Source: Salinibaculum litoreum (lineage in GTDB: Archaea; Halobacteriota; Halobacteria; Halobacteriales; Haloarculaceae). From it: a DNA stretch of 64,000 nucleotides. The translations under genes and the position numbers were made by a program. Below, piece after piece: positions 7,439-17,717 of the stretch (position 1 is the first letter of the stretch; every line of letters begins with the position of its first letter). Below the pieces are notes generated by a model that did no database searches, was not told where the DNA came from, and saw only the letters and a list, made by a program, of their open reading frames with translations. The stretch is from the NCBI GenBank assembly GCA_009789175.1, contig CP046866.1:3038001-3102000 (forward strand), given 5' to 3'.

Positions 7439-10400
7439 CTAATCATCGGCTGGCACCTCCGGTTCCTCGTCCCCACCCGAGAGGTCGATGCCGGTGACGG
7501 CGGAGACGTTGTCATCCTGCATGGTGACGCCGATGGCCCGCTCGGAGCGTTCCAGCATCGCCGACCGGTGAGAGACGACGACGAACTGGGCGTCGCCCGC
7601 GAGGTCGTCGACCATCTCGCCGACGAGGTCGGCGTTCGCGGCATCGAGGAAGGCGTCGACCTCGTCCAGCGCGTAGAAGGGTGCGGGATTGTGCCGCTGG
7701 ATGGCGAAGATGAACGCGAGCGCAGTCAGGGACTTCTCGCCGCCGCTCATCGCCTCCAGGCGCTGGATGGGCTTGTCGCCGGGCTGAGCTTTCATCGTCA
7801 GCCCGCCCTCGAAGGGGTCCGCTTCGTCTTCGAGATGGAGTCGCCCCGTCCCGTTCGAGAGCTGCTCGAAAATGTCCTGGAAGTAGGCGTCGATGGCGTC
7901 GTAGGCGTCCATGAACGTCTCCTTCTTGCGGGCCTCGTAGGTCTCGATGCGGTCGCGGATACCCTCCGCCTCTTCGACCAGGGTCTCTTTCTTCCCGAGC
8001 AGGTCGTCTAGTTCGGCCTGGACCTCGTCGTACTCCTCGATTGCGAGCATGTTGACTGGTTCCAGGGCCTCCATCTCGGCTTCGAGCCGTCGAATCTCGC
8101 TCTCGACGGTCTCGTGGTCGGGAATCTCAGCCGGGTCGAACTCACCGACCTCGTCCGCGAGTTCGTCTATCTCCCACTCGAGCCGGTCGACCTCCTCGCG
8201 GGCCGTGCCGAGTTCGTCTTCGATAGTCGCCACTTCCTCTTTTTTGGCGTCCCGCTTCTGTCTGGCCTCGTCGACCTCGGTCCGCAACTCCTCGCGCTCG
8301 TCTTTGAGTTCGGCGAGTTCCTCCTCCAGTTCGGCAACCGCTTTCTCTTTCTCTTCGAGCAGGCCCTCTTTCTCGGCGATATCGTCTTCGAGTTCCTCGA
8401 TGCGCTCTGTCGCCTCTGCCTTGCGCTCTTTGGCGGACTCGACGGTCGCTTCGAGGTCGTCGATAGCGTCTTCGGCGTATTCTTTCTCCAATTCGAGTTC
8501 GCTCAACTCGGCGTCGAGTTCGTCCTGCCGGCGCTGGAGGTCGTCGATGTCTTCGCGAATCTCCTCGGCCTCGGCGGTCAACTCCGGCAGCTCCGAGTCC
8601 TCGACGGTCGCTTCGAGCTCGCCGATGCGCTCCTCGATGGCTGCAATCCCCTCGTTTTTCTCGGCAATCTCGGCTTCCAGTTCGTCCATCTGCTCGGAGA
8701 CGGACTCCCGTTCGTCTTCGATATCTGCCAGTTCGTCTTCGAGTTGCTCGACGGTCGCCTCTGTCTCGTTGACTTCCGTCTCCGTGTGCTCGATACTGTT
8801 GCGAATCTCCCGGACCTGGTCGGCGGCGTCGCTCTGTCTGTCCCGGGCGTCGTCGAGTCGTTCGTCCACGTCCTGGATATCTGCCCGGATAGACTGGCGT
8901 TGCTCCTCCAGGTCGTTGATACGCTGTGCGACCCGGTCGAGCTTCCCGCTGCTACCTTCGAAGGAATACCGCGAGCCCTTCTTCGAGCCGCCGGTCATCG
9001 CACCCGATTTCTCGACGAGGTCCCCATCGAGCGTGACGATGCGGTACTGGCCCATCAGCGCCCGGGCGGTCTCCATGTCCTCGACGACGAGCGTGTCCCC
9101 GAGCACGTACGAGAAGATGCCGGCGTACTCGCTGTCGAACTCGACGAGGTTGTACGCGAAATCGACTACGCCGGGGTCGTTCGGCAGCGAGGGCAGCGAG
9201 CGGGTGTCCATCTCGGTGATGGGGAGCATCGTCGCTCGCCCGGCGTTGTTGCGCTTGAGGTACTCGATACAGCGCTGGCCGACGCCGTCGTCGTCGACGA
9301 CGACCTGCGCGAGCCGCCCGCCTGCGGCCGTCTCACAGGCGACAGCGTACTCTCCGGAGACACTCCCCAGTTGAGCGACGGTCCCGTGGACGCCGTCGAG
9401 GCCGGCGTTGAGGATGGTCGTCACCGCCCGGCCATAGGAGGTGTCACCGGACTGGTCGGCCTTCGCTTCGAGTTCGGCGTACTCCTGTTGGGCCGCGCTG
9501 ATTTCGTCCTCGATGGCTTCTAGGTCCGACTGTAGCTCGGCCTTCTCGGCTTTCAGGTCGTCGACGACCTCCTGTATCGTCGCGTGGTTTTTCTCTGCCT
9601 TTTCGAGTTCGTCTTCGAGGTCCGCGATGTCGGCTTCGAGTTCCGGAATACGCTCTTTGGCGTCCTCGATTTCGGCCTCGGTCTCGCGTTGCTCGTTCGA
9701 GCGCCGACGGGCCTCGTCGAGCAGGCGGTCCTGCTCGCGCTGGAGGTCGTTTTTCTCGGATTTCGCCTGCTCCAGTGCCCGCTTTTTCTCGTCGAGTTCG
9801 TCTTTGACCTCCTCGAACTGCTCGCCGACCTCGTCGATGCGGGTCTCGACAGTTTCGAGTTCGGCTTCTTTCTCCTTGATGTCGGCTGCGATGGAGGACC
9901 TGGCGACTTTCGTCTCCTGAATCTCGCTTTCCAGGTCGTCGATTTGCTCCTGCTTGCTGTCGATTTTGACGAAAGCCTGTCGGCGCTCGTTTTCAGCGTC
10001 CTCGACGTTTTGCTCCTGGCTCTCGATGCGGTCCTCGATGCGGGCGATGTCGCCTTTTATCTCCTCGATTTCCCGCTTGATGGCCAGTTGCTCGTCTTCG
10101 CCTTTTTGCTCGATTTCGGCGTTGAGCTCTTCGAGTTCCGATTCGAGGTCCATCACGCGCGCCTGTCGCTCGTCGAGTTCTGCCTGCCGCTCGTCAAGCG
10201 TTTCGGCGAGCCCCTCGATTTCCTCCTCGATGGTCGCCAGTTCCTCGCGCTTGTCGGCGAGTTCGGCAGCCTTCCGGTAGCCCTCGTACTCCTCTTTTTC
10301 CTCACGAAGGTCCTGATACTCCAGTGCCGTCTCGCGTTCGTCTTCGAGCTGGTCGAGGCGCTGCTCCTTTTCCTCGATGCGTAACTCGGCTTCGTCGATG

Positions 10401-11020
10401 CGTTCCTCGACGACTTCCAGTTCCTCGAACGCGTCCTCTTTCTTGGCGTCGAACTGGGCGACGCCAGCGATTTCGTCGATTATCTCCCGGCGCGAGCCCG
10501 GCGTCATATTGATGATTTCGGTCACGTCACCCTGCATCACGACGTTGTAGCCCTCTGGGGTGATACCGGCCTGTGCCAGCAGGTCCTGAATATCCCCGAG
10601 ATTGACCGAGCGGCCGTTGATGTAATAATACGAGTAGTAGTTGTCCTCGGTTTCCTTGACCCGGCGCTTGATGCTGATTTCGTCCACGTCGCCGACGTCT
10701 TCGGTGCCGGCGGCGGTGACCACCTGGTCGCGGGTGAGAGTGCCATCGGCGTTGTCGAGGATGACCTCAACGCTGGCCTCGCGTTCGCCCTCGAAGGACG
10801 ACCCGTCCTGATGGCCGGGGTTGTAGATGAGGTCGGTCAGCTTCTCCGCGCGGATGCCCGAGGTGCGGGCGAGGCCGAGCGCGAACAGAATCGAGTCGAT
10901 GATGTTCGACTTGCCCGAGCCGTTCGGGCCGCTGACAGTCGTGAAATCCTCGTAGAAGGGGATGCGAGTCTTGCGGCCGAAACTCTTGAAATTGTCCAAG
11001 ACGAGCTCTTTGATGTGCAT
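7439..11020 (-). CDS. smc: Chromosome segregation ATPase Smc
   Basis: 1193 residues, normal for archaeal Smc. The Walker A GPNGSGKSN is at residues 31-39. A long coiled coil runs from about 160 to 500, and the hinge is near 510-650 (YGRAVTTILNAGLDGVHG, CETAAGGRLAQVVVDDD). A second coil runs to about 1010. The C-terminal head has the ABC signature MSGGEKSLTALAFIFAIQ and Walker B FYALDEVDAFLDAAN. Coils meet at the hinge, and the two heads close over ATP with ScpA bridging them. The gene sits between an acidic coiled-coil protein gene (27 bp upstream) and scpA, in one probable operon. Start ATG 11020 follows a purine-rich stretch. Confidence 0.98.
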   Translation of the reverse strand: MHIKELVLDNFKSFGRKTRIPFYEDFTTVSGPNGSGKSNIIDSILFALGLARTSGIRAEKLTDLIYNPGHQDGSSFEGEREASVEVILDNADGTLTRDQVVTAAGTEDVGDVDEISIKRRVKETEDNYYSYYYINGRSVNLGDIQDLLAQAGITPEGYNVVMQGDVTEIINMTPGSRREIIDEIAGVAQFDAKKEDAFEELEVVEERIDEAELRIEEKEQRLDQLEDERETALEYQDLREEKEEYEGYRKAAELADKREELATIEEEIEGLAETLDERQAELDERQARVMDLESELEELNAEIEQKGEDEQLAIKREIEEIKGDIARIEDRIESQEQNVEDAENERRQAFVKIDSKQEQIDDLESEIQETKVARSSIAADIKEKEAELETVETRIDEVGEQFEEVKDELDEKKRALEQAKSEKNDLQREQDRLLDEARRRSNEQRETEAEIEDAKERIPELEADIADLEDELEKAEKNHATIQEVVDDLKAEKAELQSDLEAIEDEISAAQQEYAELEAKADQSGDTSYGRAVTTILNAGLDGVHGTVAQLGSVSGEYAVACETAAGGRLAQVVVDDDGVGQRCIEYLKRNNAGRATMLPITEMDTRSLPSLPNDPGVVDFAYNLVEFDSEYAGIFSYVLGDTLVVEDMETARALMGQYRIVTLDGDLVEKSGAMTGGSKKGSRYSFEGSSGKLDRVAQRINDLEEQRQSIRADIQDVDERLDDARDRQSDAADQVREIRNSIEHTETEVNETEATVEQLEDELADIEDERESVSEQMDELEAEIAEKNEGIAAIEERIGELEATVEDSELPELTAEAEEIREDIDDLQRRQDELDAELSELELEKEYAEDAIDDLEATVESAKERKAEATERIEELEDDIAEKEGLLEEKEKAVAELEEELAELKDEREELRTEVDEARQKRDAKKEEVATIEDELGTAREEVDRLEWEIDELADEVGEFDPAEIPDHETVESEIRRLEAEMEALEPVNMLAIEEYDEVQAELDDLLGKKETLVEEAEGIRDRIETYEARKKETFMDAYDAIDAYFQDIFEQLSNGTGRLHLEDEADPFEGGLTMKAQPGDKPIQRLEAMSGGEKSLTALAFIFAIQRHNPAPFYALDEVDAFLDAANADLVGEMVDDLAGDAQFVVVSHRSAMLERSERAIGVTMQDDNVSAVTGIDLSGGDEEPEVPADD

Positions 11021-11047
11021 GGGGGTGCTCGCGGGGAACTCCCGGCC

Positions 11048-11362
11048 TCAGGCGACGATGATGTCGCTGCCGGAGTCCTCCGTGTTGTCCTCACTCTCGG
11101 TGGCCTCGGTGTTAGATGTGTCGGCCTCTGCCGATTCGCCCGGCTCGGGCACCCGGATGTCGTCGCCCGATTCCTCCTCTGGTGCTGTCGACTTGGCCGC
11201 CTGTTCCTCGTCCTCCGAGACGAACCCGAGGTCGTCGTCGACTGCCGATTCAAGCTCCCGTAGTCGGACCTTGCACTCGACGAGTTCGTCGGTCAGCCCC
11301 TCCACCGATGCTTCCAGTTCCTTGACCCGCGATTCCAGTTCCTCGACTCGGTTACCGCACAT
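11048..11362 (-). CDS. Small acidic coiled-coil protein upstream of smc
   Basis: 104 residues from ATG at 11362. Residues 1-45 form a heptad-like coil (VEELESRVKELEASVEGL, then LVECKVRLRELESAVDD), and the rest is a disordered acidic Ser/Glu/Asp tail ending SGSDIIVA. It starts MCGNRVEE; the longer in-frame extension to 11659 crosses the promoter and is rejected. It is 27 bp upstream of smc on the same strand, so it is likely the first gene of the condensin operon. Its job is unknown. A coil partner for Smc or a regulator is inference from position alone. Confidence 0.75.
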   Translation of the reverse strand: MCGNRVEELESRVKELEASVEGLTDELVECKVRLRELESAVDDDLGFVSEDEEQAAKSTAPEEESGDDIRVPEPGESAEADTSNTEATESEDNTEDSGSDIIVA

Positions 11363-11387
11363 GTGACAGACCGTTGCACTCCGATTA

Positions 11388-11394
11388 CATAAAC
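11388..11394 (-). promoter_or_regulatory. TATA-like box of the coiled-coil/smc/scpA operon
   Basis: On the minus strand the sequence GTTTATG is centred 29 bases before the ATG at 11362. That spacing predicts transcription starting almost at the start codon, the usual leaderless arrangement in haloarchaea. Confidence 0.45.
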
Positions 11395-11525
11395 GTATGT
11401 CAGACAATGGTTCGAAATCGGACACATGCGCATATTCCCTTGAAACCCTCTGAAACTGCGAAAATACACGCTCAGGGCTTTCAGTATGTGTGATAACTAT
11501 CTGGAGAAGAAACGAGGGTACGGGT

Positions 11526-13154
11526 CTACTCGGAGAGGAGCGACTCGTCGGCGTACTCTTCGCGGAGGTCCTTTTTCGAGAACTTCCCGGTCGCGGTTTT
11601 CGGCACTGCGTCGATGAAGACGTACTTTTCCGGTTTCCAGAAGCTCGGGAATTCGTCATCGAGCAGGTCGCTCAGTTCCCCTTCGAGTTCGTCGTCGCTC
11701 ACGTCCGCCCCCTCCCGGCGAACGACGAACCCGACAGGGCGCTCCTGATAGCGCTCGTGGGGGACGCCGATGACTGCGGCCTCGCTGACGGCGTCGTGGC
11801 CCATCATCGTGTTTTCCAACTCCTGTGTGGAAATCCACTCCCCACCGGATTTGATGACATCGTCCGCCCGGTCGACGATGTCCATGTAGCCGTCCTCGTC
11901 GACGGTGACGATGTCACCAGTCCGAAGCCAGTCGTCTTCGAAATCGTGTTCGTTCGCCTCCGGCCGCTGGTGGTACTCGGTCGTGACCCAGGGCCCCCGA
12001 ATCAGCAACTCGCCGAAGTCCTCGCCGTCCCACTCGATTCGCTCGCCGTCGTCACGGACCACTTTGAACTCCAGGCCCGGCAAGACGAGTCCCTGCTTGC
12101 CCCGCTTGTCGAGTTTGGTCTCGTAGTCGGCGTCTACAAGCGTGCCTTTCAGCGTCGCCGTCGACCCGATGGGGGAGGTTTCGGTCATCCCCCACGCGTG
12201 GACGACAGTCACGCCCATGTCGTCGTACGCCCGGATGAGACTCTCCGGTGCCGCCGCGCCGCCGATGTAGATTTCATCGAGCGTCGAGAGGTCCACCTCG
12301 TTGTCGTCCAGATACTCCAGAAGGCCAAGCCACACCGTCGGGACGCCGGCGGTGATGGTCACCCCCTCTTCCTCGATGAGATGTGCGAGGTCCTCGGGGT
12401 CCGGCGACGGGCCGGGATAGACGTGCTTTGCGCCTGCTGCCGCCGTCGCGTAGGGCATCCCCCACGCGTTGACGTGGAACATCGGGACGACCGGCATCAC
12501 GACGTCCGTGTCGGCGATGTTCATTCCCATCGGCGTGAGTTCGGCCATCGTGTGACTCCAGAGCATCCGCTGGGTGTACTCGACGCCCTTCGGTTTCTCG
12601 GTGGTTCCGGAGGTGTAACACATTCCGGCCGGCGTCTCGCCCGAGAGTTGTGGCCAGTCGTACTCGGTGTCCTGGCCGCCGACAAAGTCGTCGTATGCGA
12701 CGGCATCCGGAAGGCCCACCTCGGGGACCTCTGAGCCGATGACGACGAACTGCTCGACGCTCTCGAAGGCGTCCTCCTCGTAGGCTCCCGCGACCTTCTC
12801 GGCCAGCGACGGGTCGACGAAGACGATGCGGTCCTGTGCGTCCTCGACGATGTACTGGAGGTGTTCGTCGGGAAGCAGTGGATTGACAGTGTGTAACTGC
12901 GCTCCAGTACTCGGCGCGGCGAAGTACATCTCGAAGTGTCGGTCGTGGTTCCAACAGACCGTCGCGACCCGGTCGCCGTCGTCGATACCAGCCTCGTCGA
13001 GTGCGTTGGCCAGCCGACCGACCTGGTCGGCGTAGTCGGCGTAAGTCGTCCGTGTTATTCCTTCGTGTGTCCGTGAGACGATTTCCGTATCGGGGTACAG
13101 GTTCGCCGCACGCCACAGGAACGGCCGCAGTGTCTGGGGTGTCCCTCCTGGCAT
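11526..13154 (-). CDS. Acyl-CoA synthetase (AMP-forming, long-chain type)
   Basis: 542 residues from ATG at 13154 ([21 protein letters not shown]); a GTG at 13193 is less likely. The adenylate-forming fold shows the P-loop [12 protein letters not shown] (near residue 175), the MTETSPI motif, the hinge [21 protein letters not shown] with IKSGGEWIS, and the late catalytic Lys in [14 protein letters not shown]. It should activate a fatty or related carboxylic acid to acyl-CoA with ATP in the cytosol. Long/medium-chain specificity is inferred from similarity to FadD-like haloarchaeal enzymes. It is divergent from gatB with 114 bp between starts. Confidence 0.93.
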   Translation of the reverse strand: MPGGTPQTLRPFLWRAANLYPDTEIVSRTHEGITRTTYADYADQVGRLANALDEAGIDDGDRVATVCWNHDRHFEMYFAAPSTGAQLHTVNPLLPDEHLQYIVEDAQDRIVFVDPSLAEKVAGAYEEDAFESVEQFVVIGSEVPEVGLPDAVAYDDFVGGQDTEYDWPQLSGETPAGMCYTSGTTEKPKGVEYTQRMLWSHTMAELTPMGMNIADTDVVMPVVPMFHVNAWGMPYATAAAGAKHVYPGPSPDPEDLAHLIEEEGVTITAGVPTVWLGLLEYLDDNEVDLSTLDEIYIGGAAAPESLIRAYDDMGVTVVHAWGMTETSPIGSTATLKGTLVDADYETKLDKRGKQGLVLPGLEFKVVRDDGERIEWDGEDFGELLIRGPWVTTEYHQRPEANEHDFEDDWLRTGDIVTVDEDGYMDIVDRADDVIKSGGEWISTQELENTMMGHDAVSEAAVIGVPHERYQERPVGFVVRREGADVSDDELEGELSDLLDDEFPSFWKPEKYVFIDAVPKTATGKFSKKDLREEYADESLLSE

Positions 13155-13268
13155 GTCCCGATAATGGGGTGGGTTCCTGATATACGTTCTCACGACACAG
13201 GATTTGCACGTTTGTCAGCGTTTATCTGGTGCGTCAGGCTTTAGCCACCGGATGCCGAACGGCGGATA

Positions 13269-14744
13269 ATGGCGCAAGCACAGGAACGCGAGCTAGCGGT
13301 CGTCATCGGGCTGGAGGTCCACGTCCAACTCGAGACCGCGACCAAGATATTCTGTGGCTGCTCGACCGAAGGGAGTGAGGAGCCAAACACCCGTACCTGT
13401 CCGGTCTGTCTCGGACTTCCGGGTGCGTTGCCGGTTCTCAACGAAGGAGCCGTGGAGGCCGCCGTCAAGGTCGGCAAGGCTATCAATGCCGATGTCCCCG
13501 AGCGGACCCGCTTTCACCGGAAGAACTACTACTATCCCGACCTGCCCAAGAACTTCCAGATTACACAGTACGACGCTCCAATCTGTCAGGATGGCGAACT
13601 CGAATTCACCGTCGAGAGCCAGCGGCGCACCGTCGGCATCGAGCGTGCCCACCTCGAAGAGGATCCCGGCAGCCTCCAGCACAAGGGCGGTTCCATCGAC
13701 ACCGCCGAGTACACGCTGGTCGACTACAACCGCGCTGGCACGCCGCTTCTGGAAATCGTCACGGAACCGGATTTCCGGGCCGCCGACGAGGTGCGTGCCT
13801 TCCTCGCCAAACTCGAAGAGGTCCTGGAGTATCTGGGTGTCTTCGACCCCGAACGCGACGGCAGCCTCCGTATCGACGCGAACCTCTCTGTTGTCGAAGC
13901 CGGCGAAGTCGGCGACGACGGGCACATCGACGACGACATACTCGAATCAGCCAACCGCACGGAGGTCAAGAACATCTCCAGTCACAAGGGCGCGGAGAAA
14001 GCCCTGGCCTACGAGGCCCAGCGACAGAAAAACGCCATCCAACGCGGGCGCGCGGTCGAGCAGGAGACCCGACACTGGGACGAATCCCGGGGCATCACGG
14101 TCTCTATGCGCTCGAAGGAAGAGGAGAAAGACTACCGCTACTTCCGCGAGGCAGACCTCCCGCCGCTCGAGGTTGCCGACTGGAAGGAACGAATCGACAT
14201 CCCGGAACTGCCGGATGCCCGCCGCGAGCGCTTCCGCGAGGAGTACGACCTCAGCGACGAGGCCGCCGACAAACTCACCTCCACGAAACAGGTCGCGGAC
14301 TTCTTCGAGGATGTCGCAAGCGAGTTCGACGCCAACCTCGCCGCGACCTGGGTCGCCGACAACCTGCTCGGCGAACTCAACTACCGCGACATGGCGATAA
14401 CCGACGTGGACCACCGCCTCGACGAAATCAAGCGACTGGTCGAACTCGTCGCCACCGACGAGATTACCGCGAAAAACGCCCGCGAGACTGTCCTGCGGGA
14501 CATGCTGGACGACGGCACCGACCCTGACACCATCGCCGAGGAGGAGGGACTCGGCAAGACCGACGAGGGTGCCGTCCAGCAGGCCGTCGAGGACGCAATC
14601 GAGGAAAACCCCGATGCTGTCGAGGACTACCACGCCGGCGAGGGCGGAGCCATCAACTTCCTCGTCGGACAGGTGATGCAAAAGACCGGTGGGAGTGCGG
14701 ACCCCGGCGACGTGAATCAACTGCTCCGCGAGGAACTGGAGTAA
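13269..14744 (+). CDS. gatB: Asp-tRNA(Asn)/Glu-tRNA(Gln) amidotransferase subunit B
   Basis: 491 residues. The GatB core has GLEVHVQLETATKIFCGCST, a Zn-site Cys pattern (CGC...TCPVCLGLPG), FHRKNYYYPDLPKNFQITQYD, the kinase-site IERAHLEEDPG, and the C-terminal YqeY-like tail (EGGAINFLVGQVMQKTGG). GatB binds tRNA and transfers the activated Glu/Asp carboxylate to ammonia supplied by GatA. gatA and gatC are not adjacent, which is usual in haloarchaea. The archaeal AspRS encoded at 21037 would make the misacylated Asp-tRNA(Asn) that this enzyme corrects. It is convergent with the sensor kinase gene. Confidence 0.97.
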   Translation: MAQAQERELAVVIGLEVHVQLETATKIFCGCSTEGSEEPNTRTCPVCLGLPGALPVLNEGAVEAAVKVGKAINADVPERTRFHRKNYYYPDLPKNFQITQYDAPICQDGELEFTVESQRRTVGIERAHLEEDPGSLQHKGGSIDTAEYTLVDYNRAGTPLLEIVTEPDFRAADEVRAFLAKLEEVLEYLGVFDPERDGSLRIDANLSVVEAGEVGDDGHIDDDILESANRTEVKNISSHKGAEKALAYEAQRQKNAIQRGRAVEQETRHWDESRGITVSMRSKEEEKDYRYFREADLPPLEVADWKERIDIPELPDARRERFREEYDLSDEAADKLTSTKQVADFFEDVASEFDANLAATWVADNLLGELNYRDMAITDVDHRLDEIKRLVELVATDEITAKNARETVLRDMLDDGTDPDTIAEEEGLGKTDEGAVQQAVEDAIEENPDAVEDYHAGEGGAINFLVGQVMQKTGGSADPGDVNQLLREELE

Positions 14745-14773
14745 CCGTTCCGAGGAACGGGACGTTTGGGTAG

Positions 14774-16954
14774 TTATCCGTGCACGTCCGCCCTGGGCAG
14801 TTCAACGACGAAGACGGCCCCGTCGGGCTCGTTGTCCTCGACGGAGACAGTACCGCCGTAGGTATCAATCAGTGTTTTCACGAGATAGAGGCCAATGCCG
14901 GTCCCGTCACTCTCGAGGCCCTTTTCACCTTTCCCGAAGATTGCTTCCTTTTGCTCGTCGGGAACGCCCGGGCCGTTGTCGGCGACGCGGACCGTCACGT
15001 TCTCGGACCCGTCAGTCGCCGTGATATCCACCTCGGGAACGTCCTTGTCGTTGTGCTGGATGGCGTTTTTCAGCAGATTTCGGAACACGGAATCCAGCAT
15101 GTCGTTGGCAAGGACATCCACTGCGGGAACCGTTCCGTTGATGGTGACGACGGCCTCGGTGTGAGTCGAGCGGACCTCTTCGAGTTCTCGCTCTAGGGTA
15201 TCGCGGAGGGAGACTCGCTGTCGGTCCTCGGCCGATGTCAGCATCACGTCGGCCATATCCCTGGCCGTCCTGGTCAACTCCACGGCGTGTTCGGCGCTTT
15301 CACGCACTGTTTCGATGTGTTCCTGTCCCTCTCCGTCGATGTGGTCGGAAATCAGGTCGGTGTAGGCCGTCACCAACTGGAGGTCGTTACGAATGTCGTG
15401 GCGCAACACCTGATTGAGCATGTCGAGGTTATCCCGCTGTTCCTGGAGTTCCTGTTCGTACTCCTTGCGCTCGGTGATGTCCTGAATTGCGCCGTCGAAG
15501 ACGGTCCTGTCGTCGACTTCTCTGGCGATGGCCGTGACAGCGCCCCACATCTCCTCGCCGGTGAGCGTTTCGAGTCGCAGTTCCTCGTCTTCCACGATAC
15601 CTTGCTCGGCGAGACGGTCGCTGAACGCCTTGCGCCTCTCGGGGTCGACATAGAGGTCGCGGACGGTCTGCTCGCGCAGGTGGGCCTTCGAGTCGGCGTT
15701 GAACATCTCGACCATCGCGTCGTTCAACAGCGTGAACTCGCCGTCGGGGCCGGCCGTGTTCTGGTAGACGCCGATTGGGAGGTTCTCGACGAGCGCTTCG
15801 TAGCGTTCCAGCGCCTGCTCTCGCTCCTTGCGCTCTGTGATGTCGTTGAACGTCGCCATCGTCGCGGGTTCGCCCCGGTAGGTTATCCGGGACACTTCCA
15901 GTTCGATGTGCCGGCGCTCCCCGTCGGCGGTGACGATTTCGATGTCGTACTCCTGGGGTGGCCGCTCCCCACCGACGCGTTGTTCGTATCGCTGCTGGAC
16001 GAGGTCGCGGTACTCCGGTGCCATAATCTCGTAGAACGGCCGCCCGAGCAGCGACGTTTTCTCCTGTCCGGTCAGCTCCGTCATCGCCTGATTGACGAAC
16101 TTGAACTCTTTTTCCTGGACGATGACGACCCCTTCGTGGCTCTGCTCGACCAGCGTGGAGTACTTCTGGCGTTGCTCGTCGAGTTCGCGCTCGCGTTCCT
16201 TGCGCTCGGTGACCTCGCGGGTATTCACGATGATGCCATCGATGACATCATCGTCGAGGAGGCTCCGCATCCGTGCCTCGATCCAGCCCCAGGAGCCATC
16301 GGCTCGCCGGAACCGGAGTTCGACCGTGTGGGCCTCACTTGGCTCGGCCTGTACCGATTCGAGCGCTTCGGTCATCGTCTCGTGGTCGTCGGGGTGAACG
16401 AACTCGGAGGCAACTTCGCCGGTCAACTCCTCGGGTTCGTGACCGAGAACCCGTTGTACGGTCGGGCTCACGTACGTTATCCTGCCGTCGGTGTCGATGA
16501 CTGTCGGGATGTCAGTCGAGTTCTCGACGAGTGCCTCGTAGCGTTCGAGTTCCCGCTCGCGCTGCCTGCGCTCGGTGACATCATAACACTGGCAGTGTGC
16601 ACGGACGAACGCCCCGCTATCGTCGCATTCGATTTGGCCAGCCAGCGAGACGACTACCCTGTGACCGTCGGCGTGGACCAACTCGAAATCGACGCCTCGC
16701 CCCTCTTCGTTTGTCTTGCACTCCCGAAACAGTGACTGAAACCGCTCCGTTGAGTCCGCTGTCAGAAACGTCTCGAAGGGCTCTCCTACGACCTCCTCGC
16801 GGTCGTAGCCGAGCATCTCCACCCACGCGTCGTTTACCGCACAGATTTCACCCGCTTCGTTCAGTGACTGATAGGGATGTGGAGCGAACTCGCGGAGCAT
16901 CGACTCCGCGGTGTTGTCCCACTCCGCGTCGCTCCCTCGCGGCTCGCTTTCCAT
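14774..16954 (-). CDS. Soluble sensor histidine kinase with four PAS domains
   Basis: 726 residues without membrane segments. Four PAS/PAC repeats are seen, each ending in the PAC helix (DVTERRQRERELERYEALVE, then ITERKERE and ITERKEYE) at about residues 20-130, 140-260, 265-385 and 390-505. The transmitter follows, with an H-box LRHDIRNDLQL (His near 525), the N-box NLLKNAIQHN, the G1 box DNGPGVP and the G2 box GTGIGLYLVK. It is a cytoplasmic redox, light or ligand sensor of the haloarchaeal orphan type, with no receiver partner nearby. The ATP lid EKGLESDGTGIGL is intact, so it should be active. Confidence 0.94.
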   Translation of the reverse strand: MESEPRGSDAEWDNTAESMLREFAPHPYQSLNEAGEICAVNDAWVEMLGYDREEVVGEPFETFLTADSTERFQSLFRECKTNEEGRGVDFELVHADGHRVVVSLAGQIECDDSGAFVRAHCQCYDVTERRQRERELERYEALVENSTDIPTVIDTDGRITYVSPTVQRVLGHEPEELTGEVASEFVHPDDHETMTEALESVQAEPSEAHTVELRFRRADGSWGWIEARMRSLLDDDVIDGIIVNTREVTERKERERELDEQRQKYSTLVEQSHEGVVIVQEKEFKFVNQAMTELTGQEKTSLLGRPFYEIMAPEYRDLVQQRYEQRVGGERPPQEYDIEIVTADGERRHIELEVSRITYRGEPATMATFNDITERKEREQALERYEALVENLPIGVYQNTAGPDGEFTLLNDAMVEMFNADSKAHLREQTVRDLYVDPERRKAFSDRLAEQGIVEDEELRLETLTGEEMWGAVTAIAREVDDRTVFDGAIQDITERKEYEQELQEQRDNLDMLNQVLRHDIRNDLQLVTAYTDLISDHIDGEGQEHIETVRESAEHAVELTRTARDMADVMLTSAEDRQRVSLRDTLERELEEVRSTHTEAVVTINGTVPAVDVLANDMLDSVFRNLLKNAIQHNDKDVPEVDITATDGSENVTVRVADNGPGVPDEQKEAIFGKGEKGLESDGTGIGLYLVKTLIDTYGGTVSVEDNEPDGAVFVVELPRADVHG

Positions 16955-17118
16955 TACTCTACATCCACTACAGCTAATACTTTATGCTGTCGCCTCCGGG
17001 ACGCTCGTCGAGAATGGCTTCTCTGGCCGCTATCTCCCCTGGACTGTGGCCGAGAGAGCAGAGCCAAACGGCGATAATCCGCATACACAAACCGAGTGCA
17101 GGGGAGCAACGGTGCGGG

Positions 17119-17583
17119 CTAGTCCCCTGTCGAGTCCTCGTCGGTGACCAGCAGGACTGCGAGTGCCACGATAGCTACTACCTCGAAGAAAATCGAGGCG
17201 AACTCGACGAGGCCGGCAAAGAGGTGGTCGAGGAACCACTGGACGGACAGCGTCTCCGCCCCGGCAGGGTTCCCGAGCAACAACAGCGGCCGGTGGCCGG
17301 TCACGTGCCAGACGAAGTAGCCAAGCACGTATCCGCCCATGACGAGGATGCCACCCACGTAGAACGGCCGCCGGTGTTCGCGATACGAGGCGACGTACAG
17401 GCCGGCGAAGATGACGAGGGCGGACACGACGAATACCGGCCAGCGGAAGTCCCGCGGCAGGAGAAACCCACCCTGTATCCAGCGCAGCCAGTTCATCACC
17501 CCGAGAACGAGATGGATGAGTGCCGCGATGAAGACACTCTGTCCGGCGACGAACGCGAGCAACCCTCTCGTTCCATCCTCCAT
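17119..17583 (-). CDS. Small membrane protein, unrecognised
   Basis: 154 residues with four probable membrane helices, at about 9-31 (LAFVAGQSVFIAALIHLVLGV), 47-65, 73-92 and 120-147. The N-terminus MEDGTRGLL is followed by the first helix. The segment RWPVFVVSALVIFAGLYVASYREHRRPFY precedes a conserved-looking His/Trp (FVWHVTGHRP). No family can be named with certainty; it resembles haloarchaeal integral membrane proteins of unknown function. It is divergent from topA with 215 bp between starts. Confidence 0.75.
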   Translation of the reverse strand: MEDGTRGLLAFVAGQSVFIAALIHLVLGVMNWLRWIQGGFLLPRDFRWPVFVVSALVIFAGLYVASYREHRRPFYVGGILVMGGYVLGYFVWHVTGHRPLLLLGNPAGAETLSVQWFLDHLFAGLVEFASIFFEVVAIVALAVLLVTDEDSTGD

Positions 17584-17678
17584 TGCACGAAGCGAAGGCC
17601 AGTGCGGACTTAAGACTCGCGTCTCGACTCCTCGCAGTCACCGTAACTGGACCTCTGCCGTAGTACGCCCATAGTCCT

Positions 17679-17717
17679 CGCGCGCACACGCGCGCCGCAC
17701 CGCCCGCACACGCACAC
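17679..17717. promoter_or_regulatory. Alternating pyrimidine-purine tract before topA (Z-DNA-prone)
   Basis: 17679-17695 is 17 strictly alternating bases (CGCGCGCACACGCGCGC), also an inverted repeat with CGCGCG arms around CACA. 17705-17717 is a second alternating run of CG/CA steps. The tract lies about 55-65 bp before a TTTTAG box (17746-17751) for topA. Such sequences flip to left-handed DNA under negative supercoiling, so topoisomerase expression may be tied to supercoiling. That link is inference. Confidence 0.4.

Noticed and set aside
7568-10384. Long plus-strand frames inside smc, rich in Ser or Leu/Phe
   Set aside because: Composition reflects the reverse complement of the Glu/Leu/Ala coil codons in Smc.
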